DNA of 64,000 bases, taken from NCBI RefSeq assembly GCF_000328705.1, contig NC_019673.1, positions 434,001-498,000 of the forward strand, read 5' to 3'. Under the pieces are notes generated by a model, which was given only the letters and a program-made list of their open reading frames with translations, made no database searches and was not told where the DNA came from. The stretch is from Saccharothrix espanaensis DSM 44229 (GTDB lineage: Bacteria > Actinomycetota > Actinomycetes > Mycobacteriales > Pseudonocardiaceae). The translations under genes were made by a program, and so were the position numbers. Below are positions 25,488 through 34,825 of this stretch, piece by piece (the first letter of the stretch is position 1; the number at the start of each line of letters is the position of its first letter).

Positions 25488-25503
25488 AGTGGTGTAGACC
25501 AAT
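25488..25503. promoter_or_regulatory. dre (DasR site) upstream of dasA
   Basis: AGTGGTGTAGACCAAT matches the dre consensus at 14 of 16 positions. It is 48 nt upstream of the dasA start and 165 nt from dasR, in the shared divergent promoter region, so it could serve dasABCD and possibly dasR itself. Confidence 0.85.
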
Positions 25504-25667
25504 GCGGCCTAGAGTGTGCCTCGCCACAAGGCATGTCAAGGACGTTGCCGAGACGTTGCAAAGTCATCGGATCAATATCTTCGGTCTTGTCGGGGGTTCG
25601 GGCGCACGATCCGACGTGGACAAGGCATCCTGTGCTGGGAGCGCTGGCAAGGTCGAGGAGGAAGGCA

Positions 25668-26426
25668 ATGCTGGAGACGAGCCCTGCATCTGGCGTCGAC
25701 GCCAGGTCTCGCGCGCAGCGCGAGCCGAAGTACTGGGGACTCAAGCGGCACCTGCTCGACCTGCTGCGCGCGTTGCCACCGGGATCACCGATCCCGACCG
25801 AGCGTTCGCTGGCGGCCGAGTTCGACGTGTCGCGGACCACGGTCAGGCAAGCGCTTGCGGAACTCACGGTCGAGGGCCGGTTGCTGCGTGTGCAGGGAAA
25901 AGGCACGTTCGCGGCGGAACCCAAGGTGGCGCAACGCCTTCAGTTGTCGTCGTACACAGAGGACATGAAAGCCCAGGGCAGGCAGCCCTCGTCGCGCCTG
26001 ATCGAGGCGTCCGAGATGCCCGCCGAAGCCGAGCTCGCCCGGCTGCTGGGGGTGCGCGCGGGGGCCAAGGTGCTGCGCCTGCACCGCCTGCGGCTGGCCG
26101 ACGGCGAGCCGATGGCCATCGAGACCACGCACCTGGCGCTGGGCCGCTTCCGCGGTCTGCGCCGCTACCTGGCACCCGGTGCCTCGCTGTACCAGGTGCT
26201 GCGGGAGCGGTTCGGGGTCGAGATGGGCCACGCCGAGGAGACTATTGAGACCGCGCTGGCTTCGCCCGAGGAAGCCGAGCTGCTGGGTGCGGACATCGGC
26301 CTGCCGATGCTGCTGCTGTCCCGTCACTCGTTCGACACGGAGGGCAACCCGGTCGAGTGGGTGCGGTCGGTCTACCGGGGCGACCGCTACAAGTTCGTGG
26401 CGACGCTGAACCGTCCGGTGGACTAG
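25668..26426 (+). CDS. dasR: DasR-type GntR/HutC regulator of amino-sugar genes
   Basis: A 252-residue GntR regulator of the HutC subgroup. The winged helix-turn-helix covers about residues 22-82 ([33 protein letters not shown]), and the UTRA effector domain follows. Conserved stretches such as [35 protein letters not shown] and [17 protein letters not shown] agree closely with Streptomyces DasR, whose ligand is glucosamine-6-phosphate. The ATG at 25668, preceded by GAGGAGG, gives the usual family length; the frame is open further upstream without need. Divergent from dasA. Confidence 0.93.
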   Translation: MLETSPASGVDARSRAQREPKYWGLKRHLLDLLRALPPGSPIPTERSLAAEFDVSRTTVRQALAELTVEGRLLRVQGKGTFAAEPKVAQRLQLSSYTEDMKAQGRQPSSRLIEASEMPAEAELARLLGVRAGAKVLRLHRLRLADGEPMAIETTHLALGRFRGLRRYLAPGASLYQVLRERFGVEMGHAEETIETALASPEEAELLGADIGLPMLLLSRHSFDTEGNPVEWVRSVYRGDRYKFVATLNRPVD

Positions 26427-26457
26427 CGGGGAACGACCGGCCGAGCACAATGGCCGG

Positions 26458-27915
26458 GTGGCGGACACGGTCCAGTGGGGAACTCCGCGCGCACGGGCCG
26501 TGCTCGCGACGACCGTCCTCGGTTCGGGGATGGCCATGCTCGACAGCACCATCGTCAACGTCGCGCTGCCCCGGATCGGCGCGGAGCTCGACGCCGACGT
26601 GGCCGGGTTGCAGTGGATCCTCGACGGCTACCTGCTGTCGCTGGCCTCGTTGATCCTGGTCGCGGGCTCGCTGGGGGACCGGTACGGCCGCCGCCGGGTG
26701 TTCACCTTCGGCGTGGTCTGGTTCGGCGCGGCCTCGCTGCTGTGCGGGCTCGCGCCGAGCACCGAACTGCTCGTGCTCGCGCGGGTGCTCCAGGGGGTCG
26801 GCGGCGCGCTGCTCACCCCCGGCTCGCTGGCGATCATCCAGTCCGCCTTCGTGCGGGACGACCGGGCGCGGGCGATCGGCGCGTGGTCGGGGCTGGCGGG
26901 CGTCGCCACGGCGGTCGGGCCGCTGGTCGGCGGGCTGCTGGTGCAGCTGTGGTCCTGGCGGCTGGCGTTCCTGGTGAACCTGCCCGTCGCGGTGCTGTGC
27001 GTGTGGCTGGCGCGGCGGTGCGTGCCCGAGTCGCGCGACGAGCAGCTCACCGGCCGGCCGAACGTCACCGAGTCAGTTGTCGGAGCTCTGGGCCTGGCCG
27101 GGCTGACCGGCGCACTGGTCGAGGCACCCGCCCGCGGGGCCGACCCGCTGGTCGTCACGGCGGGACTGGTCGGGGTCGCCGGGCTGGTCGCGTTCGTGCT
27201 GCTCCAGCGCCGGGGCCGGGACCCGCTGGTGCCACCCCGATTGTTCACCGACAGGACCTTTGTGCTGGCCAACGCCCTGACCTTCCTGGTCTACGCGGCC
27301 CTGGGCGGGGTCATGGTGCTGATGGTCCTGCAACTGCAGGTGTCCCTCGGCTACTCGCCCACGGCGGCCGGTCTGGCCAGTCTCCCGATCACCGCCACGA
27401 TGCTCGCGCTGTCCGCCCGCTCGGGTCGGCTGGCCCAGCGGATCGGCCCGAAGCTCCAGCTTGTGGTCGGACCTCTGCTCGTGGCCGCCGGGATGCTGCT
27501 GCTTCGGAGAGCCGAACCGGGCGCGGGGTACCTCGACGGGGTGCTGCCGGGGGTCCTGGTGTTCGGCCTCGGCCTGGCGGCCGTGGTCGCCCCGGTGACC
27601 GCGACCGTGCTGGCCGCCGCCCCCGACCGCTACGCCGGGGTGGCCTCGGGCGTGAACAACGCCGTCGCGCGGACCGGCAGCCTGGTCGCGGTGGCGGTGC
27701 TGCCGGCCGTGGCCGGGCTGACCGGGGCGAAGTACGCGGACCCGGCGGCGTTGACCGACGGGTGGCAGACGGCGCTGCTGGTCTGCGCGGCGGCGGCCGC
27801 GATCGGCGGCCTGCTCGCCCTGGGCACCGACAACGACGTCCTGCGCCCGACCAAGCCGGGCCGCGACTGCCACAGCTGCGGCGTGGACGCCCCACCGGCC
27901 CGCACCCGCGCCTGA
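26458..27915 (+). CDS. MFS drug/proton antiporter, DHA2 (EmrB/QacA) family
   Basis: A 485-residue exporter with about 14 membrane helices. Motif C-like and early sequences are typical: MAMLDSTIVNVALPRIG near residue 20 and GSLGDRYGRRRVFTFG (motif A) near residue 70. The C-terminal tail CHSCGVDAP has two cysteines of unknown relevance. The GTG start at 26458 has no clear ribosome-binding site but is preceded by CACAAT, suggesting a leaderless transcript. It lies 31 nt after dasR in the same direction, yet there is no functional reason to group them. Confidence 0.85.
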   Translation: MADTVQWGTPRARAVLATTVLGSGMAMLDSTIVNVALPRIGAELDADVAGLQWILDGYLLSLASLILVAGSLGDRYGRRRVFTFGVVWFGAASLLCGLAPSTELLVLARVLQGVGGALLTPGSLAIIQSAFVRDDRARAIGAWSGLAGVATAVGPLVGGLLVQLWSWRLAFLVNLPVAVLCVWLARRCVPESRDEQLTGRPNVTESVVGALGLAGLTGALVEAPARGADPLVVTAGLVGVAGLVAFVLLQRRGRDPLVPPRLFTDRTFVLANALTFLVYAALGGVMVLMVLQLQVSLGYSPTAAGLASLPITATMLALSARSGRLAQRIGPKLQLVVGPLLVAAGMLLLRRAEPGAGYLDGVLPGVLVFGLGLAAVVAPVTATVLAAAPDRYAGVASGVNNAVARTGSLVAVAVLPAVAGLTGAKYADPAALTDGWQTALLVCAAAAAIGGLLALGTDNDVLRPTKPGRDCHSCGVDAPPARTRA

Positions 27916-27949
27916 CGCCGCCGGGCGGGTCCGGGCCGGTGGCGCGGGG

Positions 27950-28885
27950 TCAGGCGGAGAGCAGGCGGAGGTAGGCGGCCGGGTCGATGTTGCCGCCCGA
28001 CACCACCGCCACGGTCCGCTGCGGCCACCGCTCGGCGTCGGCCAGGTACGCCGCCACCGCGACGGCCCCGCTGGGCTCCACCACCAGCCGCGCCCGGCCC
28101 GCCAGCCGGCGCACCGCGTCGGCGATCTGCTCCTCGGTCACCGTCACGATGTCGTCCACAAAGGTCTGGATGTGAGCGAACGTCAAGTCCGACGGCTCCG
28201 CGCGCAGCCCGTCCGCCGACGTCCGCTCCCGGTCGGCCGCCGGCCAGCGCACCAACTCCCCGGCCCGCAACGACTCCGCCGCGTCGGCCGCGAACGCCGG
28301 CTCCACGCCGACCACCCGCGCCGCCGGCCGCAGCGCCTTCACCGCCGCCGCCACCCCGGAGATCAGCCCGCCGCCGCTGACCGGCACCAGCACCACGTCC
28401 ACCGCCGGCGCGTCCTCGACCACCTCCAGCCCGACGGTGCCCTGCCCGGCGATCACGTCGGGGTGGTCGAACGGCGGGATCAACGTCGTCCCGCGCTCCT
28501 CGGCCAGCTCGTGGGCCCGGGACTCGCGCTGCGCCATCGGCACCAGCACCACCTCCGCGCCCCACGCCCGGGTGGCCGCGATCTTCACCTCGGGCGCGTT
28601 CTCCGGCACGACGATCGTGGCCGGCACCCCGAACTCCCGCGCGGCGAACGCGACCGCCTGGGCGTGGTTCCCGCTGGAGTACGCCACCACCCCGCGCGCC
28701 CGCTGCTGCTCGGGCAGCCGCGCCAGCGCGTGGTAGGCGCCCCGGATCTTGAACGCGCCCACCGGTTGGAGGTTCTCCGGCTTGAGCGAGAGCCGGTCGT
28801 CGAAGCGCAGCAGCGGGGTGCGCACCACCACGGGGGCGATCAGGGCGGCGGCGGCGCGGATGTCGGAGATCGTCACGAGTGCCAT
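27950..28885 (-). CDS. PLP-dependent threonine dehydratase / serine racemase-like enzyme
   Basis: A 311-residue fold-type II PLP enzyme. The Schiff-base Lys46 sits in PVGAFKIRGAYHAL. The phosphate-binding glycine loop is VPVSGGGLISGVAAA, and SSGNHAQAVAFAA is the substrate-binding loop. There is no C-terminal ACT/regulatory domain, so it is a catabolic-type threonine ammonia-lyase or a serine racemase rather than biosynthetic IlvA. The ATG at 28885 shares its CATG with a divergent ATG at 28884. It converges with the MFS gene. Confidence 0.8.
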   Translation of the reverse strand: MALVTISDIRAAAALIAPVVVRTPLLRFDDRLSLKPENLQPVGAFKIRGAYHALARLPEQQRARGVVAYSSGNHAQAVAFAAREFGVPATIVVPENAPEVKIAATRAWGAEVVLVPMAQRESRAHELAEERGTTLIPPFDHPDVIAGQGTVGLEVVEDAPAVDVVLVPVSGGGLISGVAAAVKALRPAARVVGVEPAFAADAAESLRAGELVRWPAADRERTSADGLRAEPSDLTFAHIQTFVDDIVTVTEEQIADAVRRLAGRARLVVEPSGAVAVAAYLADAERWPQRTVAVVSGGNIDPAAYLRLLSA

Positions 28886-29066
28886 GGGGACGATCCTGAC
28901 GACCGTTGCGGCGCTGTCCGCGGCAGCGGCCTTGCTTGTGGGCCTCGTCACATTCACCGCGTCGACCAAGTACGCGGGGCCCCGGTTCCCTCTTCCACGG
29001 TCGAGCCTCCCGGCCGGCCGGGGGTACCGAATGGACGACCCGGGAAGAACACCACGCCACCCATGA
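28884..29066 (+). CDS. Small membrane-anchored peptide, possibly the 5' part of a frameshifted gene
   Basis: A 60-codon frame begins at ATG 28884 with MGTILTTVAALSAAAALLVG, a clear signal/anchor helix, then becomes Pro/Arg-rich. In the -1 frame the same DNA continues as a Thr/Pro-rich reading (PSSTVEPPGRPGVPNGRPGK) that leads straight into the next listed ORF. A one-base slip near the G/C run at 28977-28986 would join them into one anchored protein with an extracellular Pro/Thr tail. No ribosome-binding site can be judged, because the start overlaps the divergent dehydratase start. Confidence 0.35.
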   Translation: MGTILTTVAALSAAAALLVGLVTFTASTKYAGPRFPLPRSSLPAGRGYRMDDPGRTPRHP

Positions 29067-29287
29067 GCACCACCACACCTGTACCGACGCCGACCACCGG
29101 GTCGGCGGTTGTGCCGACCACGACCACGCCGGCACCGGCCACTACTCCGAGCGAAACCGGAAGCCCTCCGGTATCACCCGCTTGGCCCAGCAGCATTCAC
29201 ACGTCGGGGCCAGGGGAAGCCGAAACCCTTACTTCTGGCAAATCACCCCAAATCGGTGATCGTCTCACTACCTTGAGTGAGAGTTAA
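29063..29287 (+). CDS. Thr/Pro-rich peptide, overlapping the upstream small ORF
   Basis: A 74-codon frame overlaps the TGA of the upstream ORF by 4 nt (ATGA) and ends at TAA 29285-29287. The product starts MSTTTPVPTPTTGSAVVPTT and is a low-complexity extracellular-style tail. It may be translated by coupling, or be the 3' part of one gene interrupted by a frameshift. I recognise no domain. Confidence 0.3.
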   Translation: MSTTTPVPTPTTGSAVVPTTTTPAPATTPSETGSPPVSPAWPSSIHTSGPGEAETLTSGKSPQIGDRLTTLSES

Positions 29288-29433
29288 CTGTCAATTGCTA
29301 CACAGCGCAGTCAAATGGTCGTGAGCTGTGACACACTTCGTCCTCGGATGGCCCGAGGCGTAATAGATAACAGGGTCATAACGTCGCTCGAACGGGTTAG
29401 TACCGGTCAGTAGAGACCGAGGAAGGAGGCGCT
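29288..29433 (+). promoter_or_regulatory. AT-richer promoter region ahead of the S1 protease transcript
   Basis: This stretch has markedly lower G+C than its surroundings (for example GTAATAGATAACAGGG near 29361), and stop codons occur in all frames. It directly precedes a small ORF with an excellent ribosome-binding site. It is the likely promoter of the protease transcript; a specific -10/-35 pair cannot be fixed by eye. Confidence 0.4.
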
Positions 29434-29598
29434 GTGCGGAGGCTGCGAGCGCTGTCCGCCCGTTGCGGGCTCGACGCGGTGGGGCCGCCGGACGACACGG
29501 CGGGGCCACTGGACGAAGCGGTGGAGACACCTGGCACGACGGCGAAAAGAAAAGGGGTGGGGCGACCCCTGCCGCCGCCCCACCACCCGTCCCCCTAG
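29434..29598 (+). CDS. Possible 54-residue leader ORF upstream of the S1 protease
   Basis: The GTG at 29434 follows AAGGAGG (29423-29429) at ideal spacing, the best ribosome-binding site of the region. The frame runs to TAG 29596-29598. The peptide (MRRLRALSARCGLDAVGPPD...) is Arg-rich at the start and Pro/His-rich at the end and has no known family. A hairpin follows 4 nt later, before the protease start, so this could be a translated leader that governs read-through. Confidence 0.4.
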   Translation: MRRLRALSARCGLDAVGPPDDTAGPLDEAVETPGTTAKRKGVGRPLPPPHHPSP

Positions 29599-29602
29599 AG
29601 CC

Positions 29603-29635
29603 CCCGAGAGCGGTCCCTGCAACCAGGCTCTCGGG
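29603..29635 (+). terminator. Hairpin between leader ORF and S1 protease (terminator or attenuator)
   Basis: A 9-bp stem CCCGAGAGC (29603-29611) pairs with GCTCTCGGG (29627-29635) around a 15-nt loop, just after the leader ORF stop and 33 nt before the protease ATG. Confidence 0.45.
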
Positions 29636-29668
29636 TTCCCTGCACCCGAAGATGAGGGAGACGCCTGT

Positions 29669-30829
29669 ATGAACCGCACGAGTGCGGTCCGCCTCGCGGT
29701 GGCCGCCTTGCTCGCCACCGGCACGGCTTCAGCTCTCAGCGTACCGGCGATCGCGGACCCTGCCGCCCCCTACGGGGCAACCGCCGCCAACACGGAGAGC
29801 TACCCGGCCGAGTTGCTCCGAGCGGTGGAACGCGATCTGGGCCTAAACGCCGAGGAAGCACGCGTCCGACTGGCCAACGACGCCAGGTCGGGTGAACGAG
29901 AGGCGCAAGTGCGAAGTGTGCTCGGTGACACATTCGCGGGCGCGTGGATCGACGGCTCGACCGGCAAGCTGACCGTCGGTGTCACCGACAGTGCCCGGGT
30001 CGACGCCGTCCGTGCCCTCGGCGCGGACACCCGGCTCGTGACCTTCTCGCAACGTCAGCTCAACGGCACCAAGGCCGCGTTGGACGCCCTCTCCGCACCG
30101 GTGTCCGTGACCGGCTGGCGGGTCGACGACGCGAGCAACACCGTCGTGGTCGAGGTCAACCGGCACACCCGCGACGCGGCGGCCGACGCGTTCGTGGCCA
30201 CCGCCAAGTCCGTCGGCACGGCGGTCCGCGTGGTCGAGGTCGACCAGTCACCCACTCCGCTCTACGACACCCGCGGCGGCGACGCGTACTACATCGGCAG
30301 CAGCCGCTGCTCGATCGGCTTCGCGGTCACCGGCGGCTTCGTGACCGCCGGGCACTGCGGCCGCACCGGTGCCGCCACGACCGGCTCCAACCGGGTGTCC
30401 CAGGGCACCTTCCGCGGCTCGTCGTTCCCCGGCAACGACTACGCGTGGGTCGCGACCAACTCCAACTGGACGTCCCGCCCGTGGGTCAACCGCAGCGGCT
30501 CCAACGTGATCGTCAAGGGCAACTCCGAGGCGGCCGTCGGCGCGCAGATCTGCCGTTCGGGTTCCACCACCGGCTGGCGCTGCGGCACCGTGCAGGCGAA
30601 GAACTCCACGGTGAACTACCCGCAGGGCTCGGTGTCCGGCCTCACCCGCACGAACGCGTGCGCGGAGCCCGGTGACTCGGGCGGCTCGTGGGTGGCGGGC
30701 ACCGGCTTCGGCCAGGCCCAGGGCGTGACCTCCGGCGGGTCGGGCAACTGCTCGTCCGGCGGCACGACCTACTTCCAGCCCCTCAACGAGATCCTGAGCG
30801 TCTACGGCCTGCGGCTCACCACCGGCTGA
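29669..30829 (+). CDS. Secreted S1 protease, streptogrisin / alpha-lytic protease type
   Basis: A 386-residue preproenzyme. The signal peptide covers residues 1-29. An alpha-lytic-type prodomain runs to about 200 (ESYPAELLRAVERDLGLNAEEARVRL; GAWIDGSTGKLTVGV). The chymotrypsin-fold protease follows. The triad is His229 (FVTAGHCG), Asp257 (PGNDYAWV) and Ser337 (ACAEPGDSGGSW). Cysteine pairs include Cys214-Cys230 and CRSGSTTGWRC. The mature enzyme should begin near residue 200 (TRGGDAYYIG). Likely an extracellular protease for protein degradation. Two hairpins terminate the gene. Confidence 0.93.
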   Translation: MNRTSAVRLAVAALLATGTASALSVPAIADPAAPYGATAANTESYPAELLRAVERDLGLNAEEARVRLANDARSGEREAQVRSVLGDTFAGAWIDGSTGKLTVGVTDSARVDAVRALGADTRLVTFSQRQLNGTKAALDALSAPVSVTGWRVDDASNTVVVEVNRHTRDAAADAFVATAKSVGTAVRVVEVDQSPTPLYDTRGGDAYYIGSSRCSIGFAVTGGFVTAGHCGRTGAATTGSNRVSQGTFRGSSFPGNDYAWVATNSNWTSRPWVNRSGSNVIVKGNSEAAVGAQICRSGSTTGWRCGTVQAKNSTVNYPQGSVSGLTRTNACAEPGDSGGSWVAGTGFGQAQGVTSGGSGNCSSGGTTYFQPLNEILSVYGLRLTTG

Positions 30830-30837
30830 CGCCCGGG

Positions 30838-30918
30838 TGGCGCGCGGTCGACATCCCTGCGGACCGCGCGCCACGAGCGGAACACCCCTCGGGCTCCCCT
30901 TCCCCCGAGGGGTGTTCC
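30838..30918 (+). terminator. Two tandem hairpin terminators after the S1 protease
   Basis: The first stem is 12 bp (30838-30849 with 30862-30873, arm TGGCGCGCGGTC). The second is 15 bp (30879-30893 with 30904-30918, arm GGAACACCCCTCGGG) with a 10-nt loop. Both are perfect and lie within 90 nt of the stop codon. Confidence 0.8.
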
Positions 30919-30945
30919 CCCGTCTTCGGCCATCGCGCCCCGTCC

Positions 30946-31192
30946 CGGCCGAACCCGCCCGTCCCGGCCGAACCCGCCCGTCCCGGCCGAACCCGCCCGT
31001 CCCGGCCGAACCCGCCCGTCCCGGCCGAACCCGCCCGTCCCGGCCGAACCCGCCCGTCCCGGCCGAACCCGCCCGTCCCGGCCGAACCCGCCCGTCCCGG
31101 CCGAACCCGCCCGTCCCGGCCGAACCCGCCCGTCCCGGCCGAACCCGCCCGTCCCGGCCGAACCCGCCCGTCCCGGCCGAACCCGCCCGTCC
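30946..31192. repeat. 19-bp minisatellite, 13 perfect copies
   Basis: The unit CGGCCGAACCCGCCCGTCC is repeated 13 times without a break (247 bp). Because 19 is not a multiple of 3 and the unit has no stop, all frames stay open, which creates long spurious reading frames on both strands. The array lies between the protease terminators and the 3' end of the dioxygenase gene, in non-coding DNA. Confidence 0.97.
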
Positions 31193-31209
31193 TGGTCCGG
31201 CTTCGCCGG

Positions 31210-31965
31210 TCAGTCGAACTGGACCGACCGCTTGGACAGCCCGTACCAGAAGCCGTCCACGGTGGTGGTCGCGTCCTGGTCGGCGCTCGCGCCCAGCGAC
31301 ACGAACAGCGGCGCGAAGTGCTCGGTGCGCGGGTGCGCGATCCCGGCGGCCGGCGCCTTGTGCTGGAAGTCCAGCAGGCCGTCCACGTCCTTGGCGGCCA
31401 GCGCCCGCCCGGCCCAGTCGTCGAACTCGGCCGACCACTCCGGCGGCCGGTAGTCCGGCCCGGTGCGCATGTCCACGCAGCTCAGGTTGTGCGTCATGAA
31501 ACCGCTGCCGACGATCAGCACGCCCTGGTCGCGCAGCGGGGCCAGCTTGCGGCCGACGTCGAACAGCCGGCGCGGGTCCAAGGTCGGCATGGACATCTGC
31601 AGGACCGGGATGTCCGCGTCCGGGAACATCTCCTTGAGCGGCACGTACGCGCCGTGGTCCAGGCCGCGCGCGGCGTCCTGCGCGACGGGCTCGTCCACCA
31701 GCTTCGTCACGCTCGCGGCGAGCCCGGGTGCGCCGGGCGCCTCGTAGACGACGTCGTAGTACCGCTGCGGGAAGCCCCAGAAGTCGTAGGTCAGCGGCAC
31801 GGTCGTGGTCGCGCCCAGGGTGAGCGGTTGTTCCTCCCAGTGCGCGGACACGATGAGGATCGACTCCGGCCGCGGGAGCGTCGCGGACCACGACCTCAGC
31901 TCGCCGGTCCACCGTTCGTCGTCGGCCAGCGGGGGAGCCCCGTGGCCCAGGTACAGCACAGGCAT
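31210..31965 (-). CDS. Extradiol dioxygenase, LigB / 4,5-DOPA dioxygenase family
   Basis: A 251-residue class III extradiol ring-cleavage dioxygenase. Probable metal ligands appear in YLGHGAPP (His near residue 8), VSAHWEE, LDHGAYVPL and GSGFMTHNLS, all characteristic of the YgiD/LigB DOPA-dioxygenase group. The ATG at 31965 shares one base with the TGA of thiE (TGATG), so it is coupled to the thiamin gene. The substrate is probably a catechol, but the coupling to thiE is unexplained. The stop codon is 17 bp from the tandem repeat. Confidence 0.82.
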   Translation of the reverse strand: MPVLYLGHGAPPLADDERWTGELRSWSATLPRPESILIVSAHWEEQPLTLGATTTVPLTYDFWGFPQRYYDVVYEAPGAPGLAASVTKLVDEPVAQDAARGLDHGAYVPLKEMFPDADIPVLQMSMPTLDPRRLFDVGRKLAPLRDQGVLIVGSGFMTHNLSCVDMRTGPDYRPPEWSAEFDDWAGRALAAKDVDGLLDFQHKAPAAGIAHPRTEHFAPLFVSLGASADQDATTTVDGFWYGLSKRSVQFD

Positions 31966-32624
31966 CACCCCGACGACTGTACGCCTTGTAGTTGAATTTT
32001 CAACCAGGATGCGGCGGCCCGGGGGTCCTCCGCCTCGGTGATCGCCCGCACCACCACGACCCGGTCCGCGCCGGCCGCGAGGACCTCCGGCAGCCGGGCC
32101 CGGTCGATGCCGCCGATCGCGAACCACGGGCGGTCGGTCGTCCCGGCGGTGGCCCGCACCAGATCCAGCCCCGGCGCGGGCCGGCCCGGCTTGGTCGGCG
32201 TCGGCCAGCACGGGCCGGTGCAGAAGTAGTCCACGCCGGGCTCGTCCGCCGCCGCGCGCGCCTGGCCGACGTCGTGCGTCGAACGGCCGATCACCACGCC
32301 CTCGCCGACCACCCGGCGGGCGAGCGGCACCGGCAGGTCGTCCTGGCCCAGGTGCAGCACGTCGGCGTCCACCGCCAGCGCCACGTCCGCCCGGTCGTTC
32401 ACCGCGAGCAGCGCGCCGTGCCGGGCGCACGCCTCGGCCAGCACCTCCAGCGCCGCGATCTCCTGCCGCGCTTCCAGCCCCTTGTCCCGCAACTGCACGA
32501 TGTCCACCCCGCCCGCGAGCGCCGCGTCCGCGAACTCCGCGAGGTCCGGACGGGTCGGCGTGCAGAGGTACAGCCGCGCGTCGGCGAGCCGCCGCCTGAT
32601 CTGGGTTCCGTCGAGTCCTGGCAC
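31965..32624 (-). CDS. thiE: Thiamin-phosphate synthase
   Basis: Joins HMP-pyrophosphate and thiazole phosphate to thiamin phosphate; 219 residues, the usual length. TIM-barrel motifs are [15 protein letters not shown] (about residues 41-55), [53 protein letters not shown] and [28 protein letters not shown], covering the pyrophosphate-binding residues. The GTG start at 32624 faces the riboswitch-controlled thiO-S-G operon divergently. I see no TPP riboswitch in front of thiE itself. Confidence 0.93.
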   Translation of the reverse strand: MPGLDGTQIRRRLADARLYLCTPTRPDLAEFADAALAGGVDIVQLRDKGLEARQEIAALEVLAEACARHGALLAVNDRADVALAVDADVLHLGQDDLPVPLARRVVGEGVVIGRSTHDVGQARAAADEPGVDYFCTGPCWPTPTKPGRPAPGLDLVRATAGTTDRPWFAIGGIDRARLPEVLAAGADRVVVVRAITEAEDPRAAASWLKIQLQGVQSSG

Positions 32625-32673
32625 GGCCGCACGGTAACCGCCGGCCGGAATCGTGCGCTACGGTGGAGGTGGT

Positions 32674-32764
32674 CCGCACGGGAGCCTGGAGAACACCGGG
32701 CTGAGAGGGAGCGTGGTTCGCTCCGACCGTCGAACCTGATCCGGGTCATGCCGGCGCAGGGAGC
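32674..32764 (+). promoter_or_regulatory. TPP riboswitch (THI element) upstream of thiO
   Basis: The aptamer hallmarks are in order: CACGGGAGCC, the GGGCTGAGAGGGA box (32698 onward), a variable hairpin, then GAACCTGATCCGGGTCATGC and CCGGCGCAGGGA at the 3' side. The final CAGGGAG doubles as the ribosome-binding site of thiO, so TPP binding should sequester translation initiation. Confidence 0.95.
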
Positions 32765-33774
32765 GTGAGTGCCTTGGTGAGCAAGAGCGGGGTGACCATC
32801 CTCGGCGGCGGTGTCATCGGCCTGTCCGCCGCGTGGTTCGCCGCGCGCGACGGGATCCCGGTCGAGGTGGTCGACCTCGGATCGCCGCACGGCGGTTCGT
32901 GGGTGGCGGGCGGGATGCTCGCGCCGATCACCGAAGCGTGGCCGGGTGACGAGGAAGTGCTGGCGCTGGGCGTGGAATCGTTGGCGCTGTGGCCGGACTT
33001 CGCCGCCGACCTCGGCGTCACCCTGAGCCCGACCGGCACCCTGGCGGTCGCCACCGACGCCGCGGACGTCGAGGTGCTCGACCAGTTGCGGTCCTACCTG
33101 GAGGGCCAGGGCCGCACCGCGACCAGGCTGACCCGGCGCGAGCTGCGCGCCGCCGAACCGGGCTTCGGCCCGTCGGTCCGCAGCGGACTGTCCGTCCCCG
33201 GCGACCTCTCCGTCGACAACCGCGAGCTGCTGCGCGCCCTCCGGGACGCCTGCCGGGCGCACGGCGTCCGCTTCACCGAACAGTCCACAATGGACAACCC
33301 GGTCACGGTCATCGCGGCCGGCGCGTGGAGCCGCGACCTGCACCCCGCGCTGCGCGAGGTGATCCGGCCGGTCAAGGGCGAGATCCTCCGCCTGGCCGCC
33401 CGGCCCGGCGCGCTGCCGCCGCCCGCGCACACCGTGCGGGCCCAGGTGTCCGGCCGGCCCGTCTACCTGGTCCCCCGGGCCGGCGGCCTGGTCCTGGGCG
33501 CGACCCAGTACGAGGCGGGCTTCGACCCGGACGTCACCGTCGGCGGCGTGCGAGACCTGTTGCGGGACGCGGAAGTCGTCTGGCCGGCCGTCGCCGAGTA
33601 CGCGCTCGCCGAGTGCACGGCGGGGTTCCGCGCCGGCAGCCCCGACAACCTGCCGGTAGTCGAGTGGCTCGAACCCGGCGTGCTGGCCGCGACCGGCCAC
33701 CACCGCAACGGCCTGCTGCTCGCGCCGATCACGGCGCGGCGGGTGCTCGACCTGCTCCGCGAAGGAGGACGCAG

Positions 33775-33778
<4 letters not shown>
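32765..33778 (+). CDS. thiO: Glycine oxidase ThiO
   Basis: FAD enzyme that oxidises glycine to the imine used for thiazole formation; about 337 residues. The FAD-binding motif is VTILGGGVIGLSAAWFAARDG (about residues 9-29) with Glu/Asp after EVVDLGSPHG. DAO-family segments include SWVAGGMLAPITEAW and the C-terminal ATGHHRNGLLLAPITA. The GTG at 32765 is only 1 nt from the riboswitch purine run, so an in-frame TTG (32774) or GTG (32777) may be the true start. First gene of thiO-S-G, with AAGGAGG for thiS inside its 3' end. Confidence 0.93.
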
Positions 33779-34735
<957 letters not shown>

Positions 34736-34825
34736 TTCGTTGATCACCCGACGGGCGGTGGCTCGGGCACAGGGCATGATGGATGCTTCTGGTTCATTCC
34801 GTCGTTGTGCACGTAGGAGGCTGCT

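Noticed and set aside
30946..31192. CRISPR array
   Set aside because: The repeats are directly adjacent with no spacers and there are no cas genes.
30837..31499. Long Pro/Arg-rich reading frames on both strands across 30.8-31.5 kb
   Set aside because: They arise because the 19-bp tandem unit has no stop in any frame; the real genes are the S1 protease before it and the dioxygenase after it.
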